A stretch of DNA of 64,000 nucleotides from Candidatus Hydrogenedentota bacterium (lineage in GTDB: Bacteria; Hydrogenedentota; Hydrogenedentia; Hydrogenedentales; JAEUWI01): NCBI GenBank assembly GCA_016791475.1, contig JAEUWI010000034.1, forward strand, positions 19,502-83,501. The letters are read 5' to 3'. Below are positions 44,103 through 52,441 of the stretch, in pieces; within the stretch, counting starts at the first letter, position 1, and every line of letters begins with the position of its first letter. Both the position numbers and the translations under genes were made by a program. The notes under the pieces are model-generated. The model did no database searches and was not told where the DNA came from. It saw nothing but the letters and a program-made list of their open reading frames with translations.

Positions 44103-45629
44103 ATGGAACATCGACGACAGGCCATTACCGTACTGGCACTCAACACCATCGCTTTCACCGTCTGCTTTGCCTGCTGGATGCTCAACGGCGTGCTCGTGAC
44201 CTATCTCGTCGAAAACCAGCTCGTCCACTGGACCGATGCCCAGATTGGTTGGCTGATCGGCATTCCCGTATTGAGCGGTTCCATCTTCCGGCTGCCGGTG
44301 GGCCTGTTGACGGACAAGTACGGTGGAAAATGGGTCTTCGTCATCGTCATGCTGGTCGCCGCCGTGCCCATGTACCTGCTCAGTTTCGCAGACTCCTATG
44401 CCGCCTTCCTGTGGTGCAGCCTCGGCTTCGGTCTGGCGGGAACCTCCTTTGCCGTGGGTATCGCCTACACCTCGGTCTGGTTCTCCCGCGAGCACCAGGG
44501 CAAGGCCCTCGGCATCTTTGGCGCAGGCAATGCCGGCGCCGCCCTCACCAGTATGGGCGCGCCCTGGTTGTTACGCTCCCTCACGAATGGGGGAGAGCAG
44601 CTTGAGGCGTGGCGCAACATGCCCCGCCTCTATGCGGGTGGACTCGTGTTAATGGCGATCCTTTTCGCCCTGCTCGCCGCGCCCAAGCGGGTGGACGACT
44701 CCCACATCACCAGTTTCCGCCAGCGCCTCGCACCACTGCGTCACATGCGCGTCTGGCGCTTCGGCCTCTACTACTTCCTCGTCTTCGGCGGCTTCGTTGC
44801 CCTGGCCCAGTGGCTCATTCCCTACTACGTGAGCGTATACACCATGCCTCTGGCCACCGCCGGACTGCTGGCCGCCATCTTCAGTCTGCCCTCCGGCGTG
44901 ATACGCGCCCTCGGCGGCTATCTCTCCGATCACTTCGGCGCGCGCCGCGTCATGTACTGGGTGCTCGGTAGTTGCCTGATCTGCTGCGCCCTGCTCGTCG
45001 TGCCCCGCATGGACATTCAGTCGCCGGGCAAGGCGGTCCTCGCCAAGCGCGGCGGAACGGTGAGCGCCGTGTCACCTTCGGAAATTACGGTGGGCGAGGT
45101 GCGCTACCCCGTCCGGCCCCAAAGCGCCGAGGACCAGCGCAATCTGGAGGCAAGTGAGGACTTGCTCATCTGGCCCACCATGAGCGCCTACCAGGAGCCG
45201 GTGGTGGAGCCGGGACAGACCGTCAAAAAGAAAGAATTGCTCGCCCGGGGTGTCACCCATATCTATTTCCAGGCCAACGTCTGGGTCTTCACCGCCCTGC
45301 TCTTCGTGGTCGGCATCATGATGGGCATCGGCAAGGCCGCCGTCTACAAGCATATTCCCGACTACTTCCCACGGGAGGTGGGGGTGGTTGGAGGCATCGT
45401 GGGGGTCATTGGCGGCCTGGGCGGCTTCATCTGCCCGATCATCTTCGGTTACCTGCTGGAATGGACTGGACTCTGGACCACCTGCTGGATATTTTTCACC
45501 ATCCTGTCGGCGGTCTGCTTGTGGTGGATGCACCACGTGATCCAGCGCGCGCACTACGAGAGTTCGCCGGCCCTGCGCGGGCGATTGGAACAGGTGGACG
45601 CCGCGCACGGCGTCGTTGGGAACGATTGA
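44103..45629 (+). CDS. narK: NarK1-type nitrate/nitrite MFS transporter with an inserted domain
   Basis: This 508-aa major facilitator protein has NarK features: RLPVGLLTDKYGGKW near 63-77, FGAGNAGAALTSMGAPWLL near 139-157, and GVVGGIVGVIGGLGGFICP in the second half. It should move nitrate (often with protons) or exchange nitrate and nitrite. An extra soluble segment of ~80 residues lies at about 303-385 between helices, containing VEPGQTVKKKELLARG, which resembles a biotinyl/lipoyl or barrel-sandwich fold. It precedes narK2 by 12 bp. Confidence 0.87.
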   Translation: MEHRRQAITVLALNTIAFTVCFACWMLNGVLVTYLVENQLVHWTDAQIGWLIGIPVLSGSIFRLPVGLLTDKYGGKWVFVIVMLVAAVPMYLLSFADSYAAFLWCSLGFGLAGTSFAVGIAYTSVWFSREHQGKALGIFGAGNAGAALTSMGAPWLLRSLTNGGEQLEAWRNMPRLYAGGLVLMAILFALLAAPKRVDDSHITSFRQRLAPLRHMRVWRFGLYYFLVFGGFVALAQWLIPYYVSVYTMPLATAGLLAAIFSLPSGVIRALGGYLSDHFGARRVMYWVLGSCLICCALLVVPRMDIQSPGKAVLAKRGGTVSAVSPSEITVGEVRYPVRPQSAEDQRNLEASEDLLIWPTMSAYQEPVVEPGQTVKKKELLARGVTHIYFQANVWVFTALLFVVGIMMGIGKAAVYKHIPDYFPREVGVVGGIVGVIGGLGGFICPIIFGYLLEWTGLWTTCWIFFTILSAVCLWWMHHVIQRAHYESSPALRGRLEQVDAAHGVVGND

Positions 45630-45641
45630 GGAGAGAGCGCC

Positions 45642-47264
45642 ATGCATACGCTAAGAAATTGGGACCCGGAAAATGAAGCGTTCTGGGAAGCCGAAGGACA
45701 TAAAATCGCCAGCAGAAATCTCCGGGTGTCCATTCCCAACTTACTCATGGGTTTCGGCGTGTGGATCTACTGGAGTATTATCATCAACGTGATGCAGGGG
45801 CTGCACGACAGCGACCCGACGGTATATGCGTTCACGGGCCCGGACGGACAGCCCCTGAGCGGACCCGCTTACCAGGCGCTCCTCTATACCCTGCCGGCCG
45901 TCGCGGGACTCGCGGGGGCAACGTTGCGCATTCCGAATTCTTTCATGGTTGCCCTGTGCGGCGGGCGCACCGTCAAGTACATGACCACGTTTCTGTTGAT
46001 TATTCCCGCCTTGGGGACGGGGTTCGCCCTGCAAAACACGCAGACGAACTTTCTCACCTTTGTCGTGCTCGCCTCGCTCTGCGGAATGGGTGGTGGGGTA
46101 TTTGCGTCGTCGATGTCCAATATAAGTTTCTTCTTCCCCAAGCGAAGCCAGGGCCTGTCGCTCGGTCTCAACGCGGGCCTTGGAAATTTGGGCGTATCGC
46201 TGTTCCAGTTCGCCATTCCCTGGGTCATCACCTTCGGGATCTTCGGTGGCCCTTCGCTGTCGTTTAAAGGCAGGGAGGTGTGGGTTCAAAATGCGGGCTT
46301 CGTCTGGGTGCCCGTTCTGCTGGTGCTCGGGTTCATGGCGTATTTCCTGATGAACAATCTAAAGCAACACCGGAGCGGCTCCATGGCCGCCGCGATGGGC
46401 CGGTTTCTCTGGTTGGAGCTCCTGGGCTTTGGTGGTGTCGCCGCCTCCATAGCGCTACTACTCCTCTCGAAGAAATGGGTCTTGTCGCCCGGTATTGAGA
46501 TCCTCGCAACGATTCTCAATGTATTTCTGGCCATCGCCGTCACCATGGTCCTCATGCGCGTCGCCACGCCCTCCTCCACACGCGAGAGCTTGCGAAAGCA
46601 ATTCGCCATCTTTGGTGAGAAGCACAACTGGGTCATGACTTATCTCTATGTTATGACCTTCGGCAGCTTCATCGGCTATGCCAGCGCCTTCCCCAAGCTG
46701 CTGAAAGACGTCTTCGGCTACATCCATGTGGACGCCGCCGGGCAGCCCCTGGCCGAGGCACTCGTGAATCCCAACGCGCCCAACTTCCTGCACTATGCCT
46801 TCCTCGGCGCGGCCATGGGCGCCGCCATCCGCCCGGTGGGCGGCTGGCTTTCCGACAAGCTTGGCGGCGCACGGGTCACCCAGTGGAGCACGGCGGTCAT
46901 GATTGGCGCGGCACTCGCTTCGGCCTGGGTCATTCGCGAAGCCAACACCTCACCCCGGCCGGAGACCTGGTTCCTGCCTTTCCTGCTGTTGTTCATCCTG
47001 CTCTTCGCCACCACCGGCATCGGCAACGGCTCCACCTTCCGCATGATCGCGGTGATCTTCCCAAAAGAGCTCGCTGGGCCCGTCCTCGGCTGGACCTCCG
47101 CCGTCGCGGCCTACGGCGCGTTCCTCATTCCCACCATCTTCGCCATGCAGATCAAGGCCGGCAAGCCGGAATACGCCCTCTACGGCTTCGCGGTCTACTA
47201 CGTCACCTGTCTCGCACTGAACTGGTGGTACTACGCGCGCAAGAACGCGGAAGTCCCCTGCTGA
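45642..47264 (+). CDS. narK: NarK2-type nitrate/nitrite MFS transporter
   Basis: This 540-aa transporter of the NarK family has about 12-14 helices. Its signatures include GLAGATLRIPNSFMVALCGG near 90-109, SLGLNAGLGNLGVSLFQFAI near 172-191, FGSFIGYASAFPKLLKDVFG and TGIGNGSTFRMIAVIFPKE. The N-terminal DPENEAFWEAEGHKIASRNL is typical of long NarK2 proteins. Tandem NarK1/NarK2 genes usually provide nitrate uptake with protons and nitrate/nitrite exchange. GGAGAG precedes the ATG. Confidence 0.9.
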   Translation: MHTLRNWDPENEAFWEAEGHKIASRNLRVSIPNLLMGFGVWIYWSIIINVMQGLHDSDPTVYAFTGPDGQPLSGPAYQALLYTLPAVAGLAGATLRIPNSFMVALCGGRTVKYMTTFLLIIPALGTGFALQNTQTNFLTFVVLASLCGMGGGVFASSMSNISFFFPKRSQGLSLGLNAGLGNLGVSLFQFAIPWVITFGIFGGPSLSFKGREVWVQNAGFVWVPVLLVLGFMAYFLMNNLKQHRSGSMAAAMGRFLWLELLGFGGVAASIALLLLSKKWVLSPGIEILATILNVFLAIAVTMVLMRVATPSSTRESLRKQFAIFGEKHNWVMTYLYVMTFGSFIGYASAFPKLLKDVFGYIHVDAAGQPLAEALVNPNAPNFLHYAFLGAAMGAAIRPVGGWLSDKLGGARVTQWSTAVMIGAALASAWVIREANTSPRPETWFLPFLLLFILLFATTGIGNGSTFRMIAVIFPKELAGPVLGWTSAVAAYGAFLIPTIFAMQIKAGKPEYALYGFAVYYVTCLALNWWYYARKNAEVPC

Positions 47265-47277
47265 AGGAATACGCAAC

Positions 47278-47667
47278 ATGGATCTGCCCCTGAAACCGGT
47301 CGTCTTTGCCTGCTCCGGCTGTTCTCCCGCCGGCCAGCTCGCCAACCAGCTCGCACTCGAACTGGACCGGCGCGGTATCGCGGAGATGTCCTGTCTCGCC
47401 GGGCTCGGCGCGGAAAAGCCTGTGTTCCTGAAACTCGCGGAACGGCGACCGGTCTGGATCATCGACGGCTGCCCCATCGAGTGCGGCGGTGGCATCGCCG
47501 AGAAGGTGGATCGTCCCGCCGTGCTGCACCTGCGCCTGCACGACTTCGGGATCAAGAAGAAAGAGGGTTTGCCGGATCACGTGAGTCTGGATCAACTGGT
47601 GGAATGGGTGGAGCAACAGGCCGCCCAGGTATCGCGATCGACGCAGAGTTCTGGAGCGCCGCAATGA
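47278..47667 (+). CDS. DGC-domain putative zinc-binding protein
   Basis: This 129-aa protein matches the DGC family: FACSGCSPAGQLANQLALEL near 10-29, CLAGLGAEKPVFLKLAERRP in the middle, and the DGC motif in WIIDGCPIECGGGIAEKVDR near 59-78. The conserved cysteines are thought to bind zinc. The family is common next to denitrification and NO genes, but its function is not established. It lies 13 bp after narK2 and 10 bp before moaA. Confidence 0.8.
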   Translation: MDLPLKPVVFACSGCSPAGQLANQLALELDRRGIAEMSCLAGLGAEKPVFLKLAERRPVWIIDGCPIECGGGIAEKVDRPAVLHLRLHDFGIKKKEGLPDHVSLDQLVEWVEQQAAQVSRSTQSSGAPQ

Positions 47668-47677
47668 GTAAGAGTAT

Positions 47678-48739
47678 ATGGACTGCGTGACCCTGGACCG
47701 GGCCGTCCTGGACGAAACCGGCACCGCGATATCCCTGCGCGACGCGCGCCACCGGCCGCTGCGCGACCTCCGGATCTCCGTCACTGATCGTTGCAACCTG
47801 CGCTGCGCCTACTGCATGCCCGCGTCCATCTACCCGGAGAATCACTGCTTTCAGGCCAGGGATGCCCTGCTTAGCTTCGAGGAGATTGCGCGGATTGCAC
47901 GCATAGCGGCGGACTTCGGCGTACATAAGATCCGCCTGACCGGCGGCGAACCCCTCCTGCGCCATAATCTCGACGAGCTTGTATCCATGCTGGCGGATCT
48001 TCCCAACGTCCAGGATCTCGCCATCACCACAAACGGTCTACTCCTACCGCGCTACGCACGGCCCCTCAGGGATGCGGGCATGAATCGCATCACGGTCAGC
48101 CTCGACAGTCTCGATCCCGCGGTGCTCCGCCAGATATGCGGGCGCGACGTGCACCCGGATCTCGTCCTCGACGGCATCGCCGCCGCGCGGGATGCAGGCT
48201 TCGAATCGATCAAGGTGAACACCGTGCTGCAGCGCGGCGTGAACGACGGGGGCATCATCGATCTCGCCCGCCACTTTCGCGGAACGGGCATCGTGCTGCG
48301 CTTTATCGAATTTATGGATGTGGGCACCATGAACCAATGGAAGCTGGATCGCGTGGTACCCGCCCACGAGGTTATTGCCCGTATCCACGAGCACTTCCCC
48401 CTGGAGCCTGTTGCGCCGAGCTACCCCGGCGAGGTCGCCAGCCGCTATCGATATGCCGACGGGCTGGGGGAGATTGGCGTGATCGCATCGGTCACGCGGC
48501 CCTTTTGCGGCGGCTGCTCCCGACTGCGCCTGACGTGCGACGGCCATTTGTTTACATGCCTCTTCGCTGCGCGCGGACTCGATCTGAGACCCTCCCTGCG
48601 CGGCAATAGCGCCGATGCCCTCCTCGAAGACCAAATCGAGGACCTTTGGAAACAGCGGACGGATCGTTATTCGGAAGAGCGGAGTTGCGGTCAGTCCGCA
48701 CGCCAGGAAAAAGTCGAGATGTACCATATCGGTGGTTAG
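47678..48739 (+). CDS. moaA: GTP 3',8-cyclase MoaA (molybdenum cofactor step 1)
   Basis: This 353-aa radical-SAM enzyme has the SAM cluster motif CNLRCAYC near 44-51, LTGGEPLLR, and a C-terminal cluster with CGGCSRLRLTCDGHLFTC. The final Gly-Gly needed for activity is present (YHIGG end). It converts GTP to 3',8-cyclo-GTP in the first step of molybdopterin synthesis. Its place in the nar operon links cofactor supply to enzyme expression. moaC is not in the window. Confidence 0.93.
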   Translation: MDCVTLDRAVLDETGTAISLRDARHRPLRDLRISVTDRCNLRCAYCMPASIYPENHCFQARDALLSFEEIARIARIAADFGVHKIRLTGGEPLLRHNLDELVSMLADLPNVQDLAITTNGLLLPRYARPLRDAGMNRITVSLDSLDPAVLRQICGRDVHPDLVLDGIAAARDAGFESIKVNTVLQRGVNDGGIIDLARHFRGTGIVLRFIEFMDVGTMNQWKLDRVVPAHEVIARIHEHFPLEPVAPSYPGEVASRYRYADGLGEIGVIASVTRPFCGGCSRLRLTCDGHLFTCLFAARGLDLRPSLRGNSADALLEDQIEDLWKQRTDRYSEERSCGQSARQEKVEMYHIGG

Positions 48740-48773
48740 TCGCCGGAAGCAAAGAAACTGCCAAGGAGAATCT

Positions 48774-49016
48774 ATGAAAACAGTTAATGTGGCCTATTAC
48801 GCCAAGCTGCGGGAAGAGCGGGGCTGTTCCGAAGAAACCCTGAAAAGCGAGGCGGAGACCCCCGCCGCACTCTACGAAGCGCTGCGCAGCGCCTTCGGCT
48901 TTACATTGCGCCCGGCCCAGCTCGGCGTGGCGGTAAACGAAGCCTTCGCTCCCTGGGACACGACCCTGAAGGATGGGGACACCGTGGTTTTCATACCGCC
49001 CGTGGCCGGAGGCTGA
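48774..49016 (+). CDS. moaD: Molybdopterin synthase sulfur carrier MoaD
   Basis: This 80-aa ubiquitin-like protein contains VAYYAKLREERGCSEETLKS and ends FIPPVAGG. The terminal Gly-Gly is the site of adenylation and thiocarboxylation. AAGGAG precedes the ATG. It is followed after three bases by the MoaE-MoeB-rhodanese fusion, its direct partners. Confidence 0.9.
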   Translation: MKTVNVAYYAKLREERGCSEETLKSEAETPAALYEALRSAFGFTLRPAQLGVAVNEAFAPWDTTLKDGDTVVFIPPVAGG

Positions 49017-49019
49017 AAG

Positions 49020-50549
49020 GTGTTCGCCCTGTCCGATCAGGCCCTCGATCTGGGCGCGCTGCATAGGGCAAGCCGCCACATCGGAGCGGGCGGCTATGCA
49101 AGCTTTGAAGGCTGGGTGCGCGATCACAACGAAGGCCGTCAAGTGCGCTCGCTCGAATACGAGGCCTATCCGGGACTCGCCCTGAAAGAAGGGCATCGCA
49201 TTCTGGATGAGGCACGCGAACGATTTGGCGTTATTCGAGCCGCCTGCGTACACCGCACCGGCCACCTCGGTCTGGAAGATATTGCGGTGTGGGTGGGGGT
49301 GTGCGCCGCCCACCGGGGCGAGGCCTTTGCGGCCTGCCGCTATATCATCGACGAAGTAAAGCACCGCGTACCCATCTGGAAGAAAGAGCACTACGTGGAC
49401 GGGGACTCCGGGTGGGTGAACTGCGAGCGCTGCGCCACCCACGGCCACGACCATCACCAAATTCAAGCGGCCGGCTGCACTGCGGGAGGAGTGATCCTGA
49501 CGACGGACTACTACGCACGCCAGCTCAATCTCGCGGACGTAGGTCTGGAGGGCCAGAAGAAGCTGGGAGACGCACGCGTGCTGGTGGTGGGCGCGGGGGG
49601 GCTGGGGGCAGCGGCACTGCCCGCCCTCGCCGCAGCGGGCGTCGGACATATCGGTATCTGCGAAGCCGACCGGCTCGAGGTCTCCAACCTTCACCGACAG
49701 ACCATCTATCGGGCGGATCAGGTGACGCAGCCCAAGGGCGAACTCGCGGCGGCCTATCTGCGTGCCCTGAACCCGCTCATCGAGGTTGAGGTTCACCCCA
49801 ATAGGATCACGGCCGCCAATATTGAAGCGACGCTCGCGCCCTATGACATCGTGCTCGACTGCACGGACAACTTCGAAGCCAAGTTTCTGCTCAACGACGG
49901 AGCCATGGCCTTTTCCCGCGTCCTCGTCCAGGCGAGCATTTACCAGTACGAAGGGCAGCTCCTGATCGTGAACCCACACCGCAAGGGCCCATGCCTGCGC
50001 TGTATCTGGCCCGAGATGCCCGCTCCAGACTGCACCGGTTCCTGTGCCGAAGTGGGTGTCCTGGGAAGCGTACCGGCCATCCTGGGCGCCATGCAGGCCA
50101 TGGAGGCGCTCAAAATCATTCTGGACCTTCCTCGACAGCCCGAGACCGTCATGACCTTCATCGATCTGCTCACGCTCCGCACGCGCCAGGCCCGTGTGCC
50201 CCGTGACAATCCCCGATGCCGCTGTCACCAACCCGGAACACCGTACCCGCTCCATTGCGACGAGGACCTTGAGATTCCGTGGGAGACGGTCGAGAAGGCC
50301 CGATGCGAACTGGTCCTCATCGACATACGGGAAGAACGGGACCAGAAGGCCGCCCCAGTGGCCTGGGCGGACGTCGCACTACCTGCGAGCAAACTCCTGC
50401 ATCACGGTCTGCCCACTGTACCTCACAAACGCAGCGTCCTCTGTTGCACTCGGGGACTGCGCAGCCGTCAACTCGCCAAGGCACTCAGGGATGGGGGCGA
50501 CGCGAATGTGTACTCTCTCAAAGACGGACTCAACGGACTCAAGGCATAG
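49020..50549 (+). CDS. MoaE-MoeB-rhodanese three-domain fusion
   Basis: This 509-aa protein joins three steps of molybdopterin synthesis. Residues 1-~140 are the MoaE catalytic subunit (HRVPIWKKEHYVDGDSGWV at 115-133). Residues ~160-405 are a MoeB/ThiF adenylyltransferase with GAGGLG at 191-196, DCTDNF near 280-285 and zinc ligands Cys325, Cys328, Cys400 and Cys402. Residues ~425-509 form a rhodanese with active loop CTRGLR starting at Cys476. It could activate, sulfurate and use MoaD in one chain. The start is GTG at 49020, with no strong binding site, and probably depends on coupling to moaD. Confidence 0.9.
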   Translation: MFALSDQALDLGALHRASRHIGAGGYASFEGWVRDHNEGRQVRSLEYEAYPGLALKEGHRILDEARERFGVIRAACVHRTGHLGLEDIAVWVGVCAAHRGEAFAACRYIIDEVKHRVPIWKKEHYVDGDSGWVNCERCATHGHDHHQIQAAGCTAGGVILTTDYYARQLNLADVGLEGQKKLGDARVLVVGAGGLGAAALPALAAAGVGHIGICEADRLEVSNLHRQTIYRADQVTQPKGELAAAYLRALNPLIEVEVHPNRITAANIEATLAPYDIVLDCTDNFEAKFLLNDGAMAFSRVLVQASIYQYEGQLLIVNPHRKGPCLRCIWPEMPAPDCTGSCAEVGVLGSVPAILGAMQAMEALKIILDLPRQPETVMTFIDLLTLRTRQARVPRDNPRCRCHQPGTPYPLHCDEDLEIPWETVEKARCELVLIDIREERDQKAAPVAWADVALPASKLLHHGLPTVPHKRSVLCCTRGLRSRQLAKALRDGGDANVYSLKDGLNGLKA

Positions 50550-50826
50550 TGTCACTAGTGAATCGCTGGAGAAGTGAAATGCAAGGTCCCGTCTGATGTC
50601 CGGCACACTCCAGCCCGCCAGCGGTTGCAGTCAAAGGTATTGACAATGCCCACGAACCGTGCTAATTTGTGGATTAAATTGTCCACTATTTGCAGAAGCC
50701 CGTTTTCGGTGGAAATTGTCCACTTGGCCTGCCCATATTGTGGATGAAAATGTCCTGTTTTGGTGGCCCTGGCGTCATCCGCGTGGCTCAGGGCCACATT
50801 GTCAAGATACTGGGAGGTCTCCTGTC
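50550..50826. other. Intergenic region before the NXR-like operon
   Basis: No gene is seen. The region carries three Rrf2-type operators (50669-50757) and the promoter of the second oxidoreductase operon. No clear terminator was found after the preceding fusion gene. Confidence 0.5.
50669..50757 (+). promoter_or_regulatory. Three Rrf2 operators upstream of the NXR-like operon
   Basis: GTGGATTAAATTGTCCAC (50669-50686) matches the nar-operon palindrome at 15 of 18 positions. A half-site copy ends ATTGTCCAC at 50723, and GTGGATGAAAATGTCCTG lies at 50740-50757. The sites are ~35 bp apart and finish ~70 bp before the first gene. Confidence 0.62.
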
Positions 50827-52410
50827 ATGATTCGAAGAGTCCGAGCCAGATGCTCGCTCTCCCTGGTCTTCGGCATTCTACTAGGCACGCTGAACGCCTG
50901 TCCGGAGGTCCTCCCGCCAGCCACGCCCGAGGGGGTGGCGCGTGGCGCGCAAGTTTTTGCCCGGGAATGCGCGGCCTGTCATGGCGCGGAGGGCAGGGGA
51001 GATGGCCCCGCCGCGTATCTCCTCTATCCGAAGCCTCGGAATCTGGTCGAGGGCGAGTTCCGGATAGTTTCCACCTGGGAACGACTTCCTACGGATCAGG
51101 ATCTCTTTGACACACTGACCCGGGGCATGCCGGGCTCGGCAATGCCGCCCTTCGCCCATCTGAGCGAGCCCGACCGGGGGGCCCTGGTCCACTATGTAAA
51201 ATCCCTTTCGCCGCGCCCGTGGCCGGGTGCTGTCGATGCGGCCGATAGCGCGGTGCAGGCGCCTACCGGGGGCGTGGTTCGGGTGACACCGCCGATTGCA
51301 TTGACTCCAGAGACGCGCGCGAAGGCGGCGGCCTTGTTTGTTGAGGGCTGCGCCCCCTGCCACGGTCCCACGGGCCGAAGTGACGGCCCGCAGCGGCAGA
51401 TCGACTCGGAGGGTTTCCCGACCCGCCCGCGGGATCTGACCAAAGGGATTTACAAGGGGCCGGCAACCTACGAAGCCGTGTATCGCCGAATTGTAGCCGG
51501 CATACCGGGAACCCCCATGCCGATGAGCGATTGGGCGGAAGGCGAGACGGCGTCTCTGTTGGCCCAATACGTCATGGAAATGTCTTCCGCCGAGCAGCGC
51601 GCCGCCTTTGAACCCCATCGGGAAAGTCTTCGCGCCCTTCGCCGCGTGGCGATCCCCGATCACCCGGATTCAAGCGAATGGCAGGCGGCAGCCCCGATCC
51701 GGGTTAGAGTTACGCCGCTGTGGTGGCGTGACGAATCCGCAGACTACGTCACCGTGCGGGCGATACATGATGGCGAGAACCTTGCCCTTCAACTGGTCTG
51801 GACCGATGCCACGAACGACCACACTGCGATACGAACGGAAGATTTTCGCGATGCGGTGGCGGTCCAGATGTCTCCCGAAACCGCCCCGCCCTTCATCGGG
51901 ATGGGCGCGGCCGATAGCCCGGTCAACATCTGGATGTGGAAATCCGAACGCCAGGTCAATCTGGAGACGGCGTTTCAGGATATCGAAACGGTTTATCCGA
52001 ATATTGGCATCGACTCCTATCCAAACTCGGAAAGCTCGCCGCTGGAACAGCCGGCGCGCCACGCACTCACCCTGAAATCATCGCCGACCTACGTTACCGG
52101 CTGGGGGGCGGGTAACATCGTCTCTGATCCCACCTATCCCCTGTCGGCGGAGGACCTCAACGCCCGCGGTTTTGGCACGCTCAGCGCCTGCCCGCTGGAG
52201 CACCAGGCCGTCGCCGCCTTCGGTCGCTACGACACGTCTTCCTATGCCGTGACGTTCAAGCGGAGCCTGAAAGCGCCCCACCCAAACCAAATGGATTTGG
52301 AGCCCGGCTCCCGTATCTCCATCGCCTTCGCCGTGTGGGATGGAAGCAAGGGGGACCGCGATGGGAAGAAGTGTGTCACCACATGGCACGAACTCGAGAT
52401 TCAACCGTGA
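50827..52410 (+). CDS. Diheme cytochrome c with ethylbenzene-dehydrogenase gamma-like heme domain (NXR gamma-like)
   Basis: This 527-aa exported protein has a lipobox LNAC (Cys25), so it is probably a lipoprotein. Two c-heme sites follow: CAACH at 48-52 and CAPCH at 174-178. The C-terminal ~220 residues (VRVTPLWWRDESADYVTVRA onwards) look like the heme b-binding gamma domain of type II DMSO reductase enzymes such as ethylbenzene dehydrogenase and NXR. It should exchange electrons between the Fe-S beta subunit and periplasmic carriers. GGGAGGT lies eight bases before the ATG. It heads the operon containing the alpha and beta subunits. Confidence 0.8.
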   Translation: MIRRVRARCSLSLVFGILLGTLNACPEVLPPATPEGVARGAQVFARECAACHGAEGRGDGPAAYLLYPKPRNLVEGEFRIVSTWERLPTDQDLFDTLTRGMPGSAMPPFAHLSEPDRGALVHYVKSLSPRPWPGAVDAADSAVQAPTGGVVRVTPPIALTPETRAKAAALFVEGCAPCHGPTGRSDGPQRQIDSEGFPTRPRDLTKGIYKGPATYEAVYRRIVAGIPGTPMPMSDWAEGETASLLAQYVMEMSSAEQRAAFEPHRESLRALRRVAIPDHPDSSEWQAAAPIRVRVTPLWWRDESADYVTVRAIHDGENLALQLVWTDATNDHTAIRTEDFRDAVAVQMSPETAPPFIGMGAADSPVNIWMWKSERQVNLETAFQDIETVYPNIGIDSYPNSESSPLEQPARHALTLKSSPTYVTGWGAGNIVSDPTYPLSAEDLNARGFGTLSACPLEHQAVAAFGRYDTSSYAVTFKRSLKAPHPNQMDLEPGSRISIAFAVWDGSKGDRDGKKCVTTWHELEIQP

Positions 52411-52441
52411 CCATCCGCGCGACAGTCATCGGGAGGGTACA

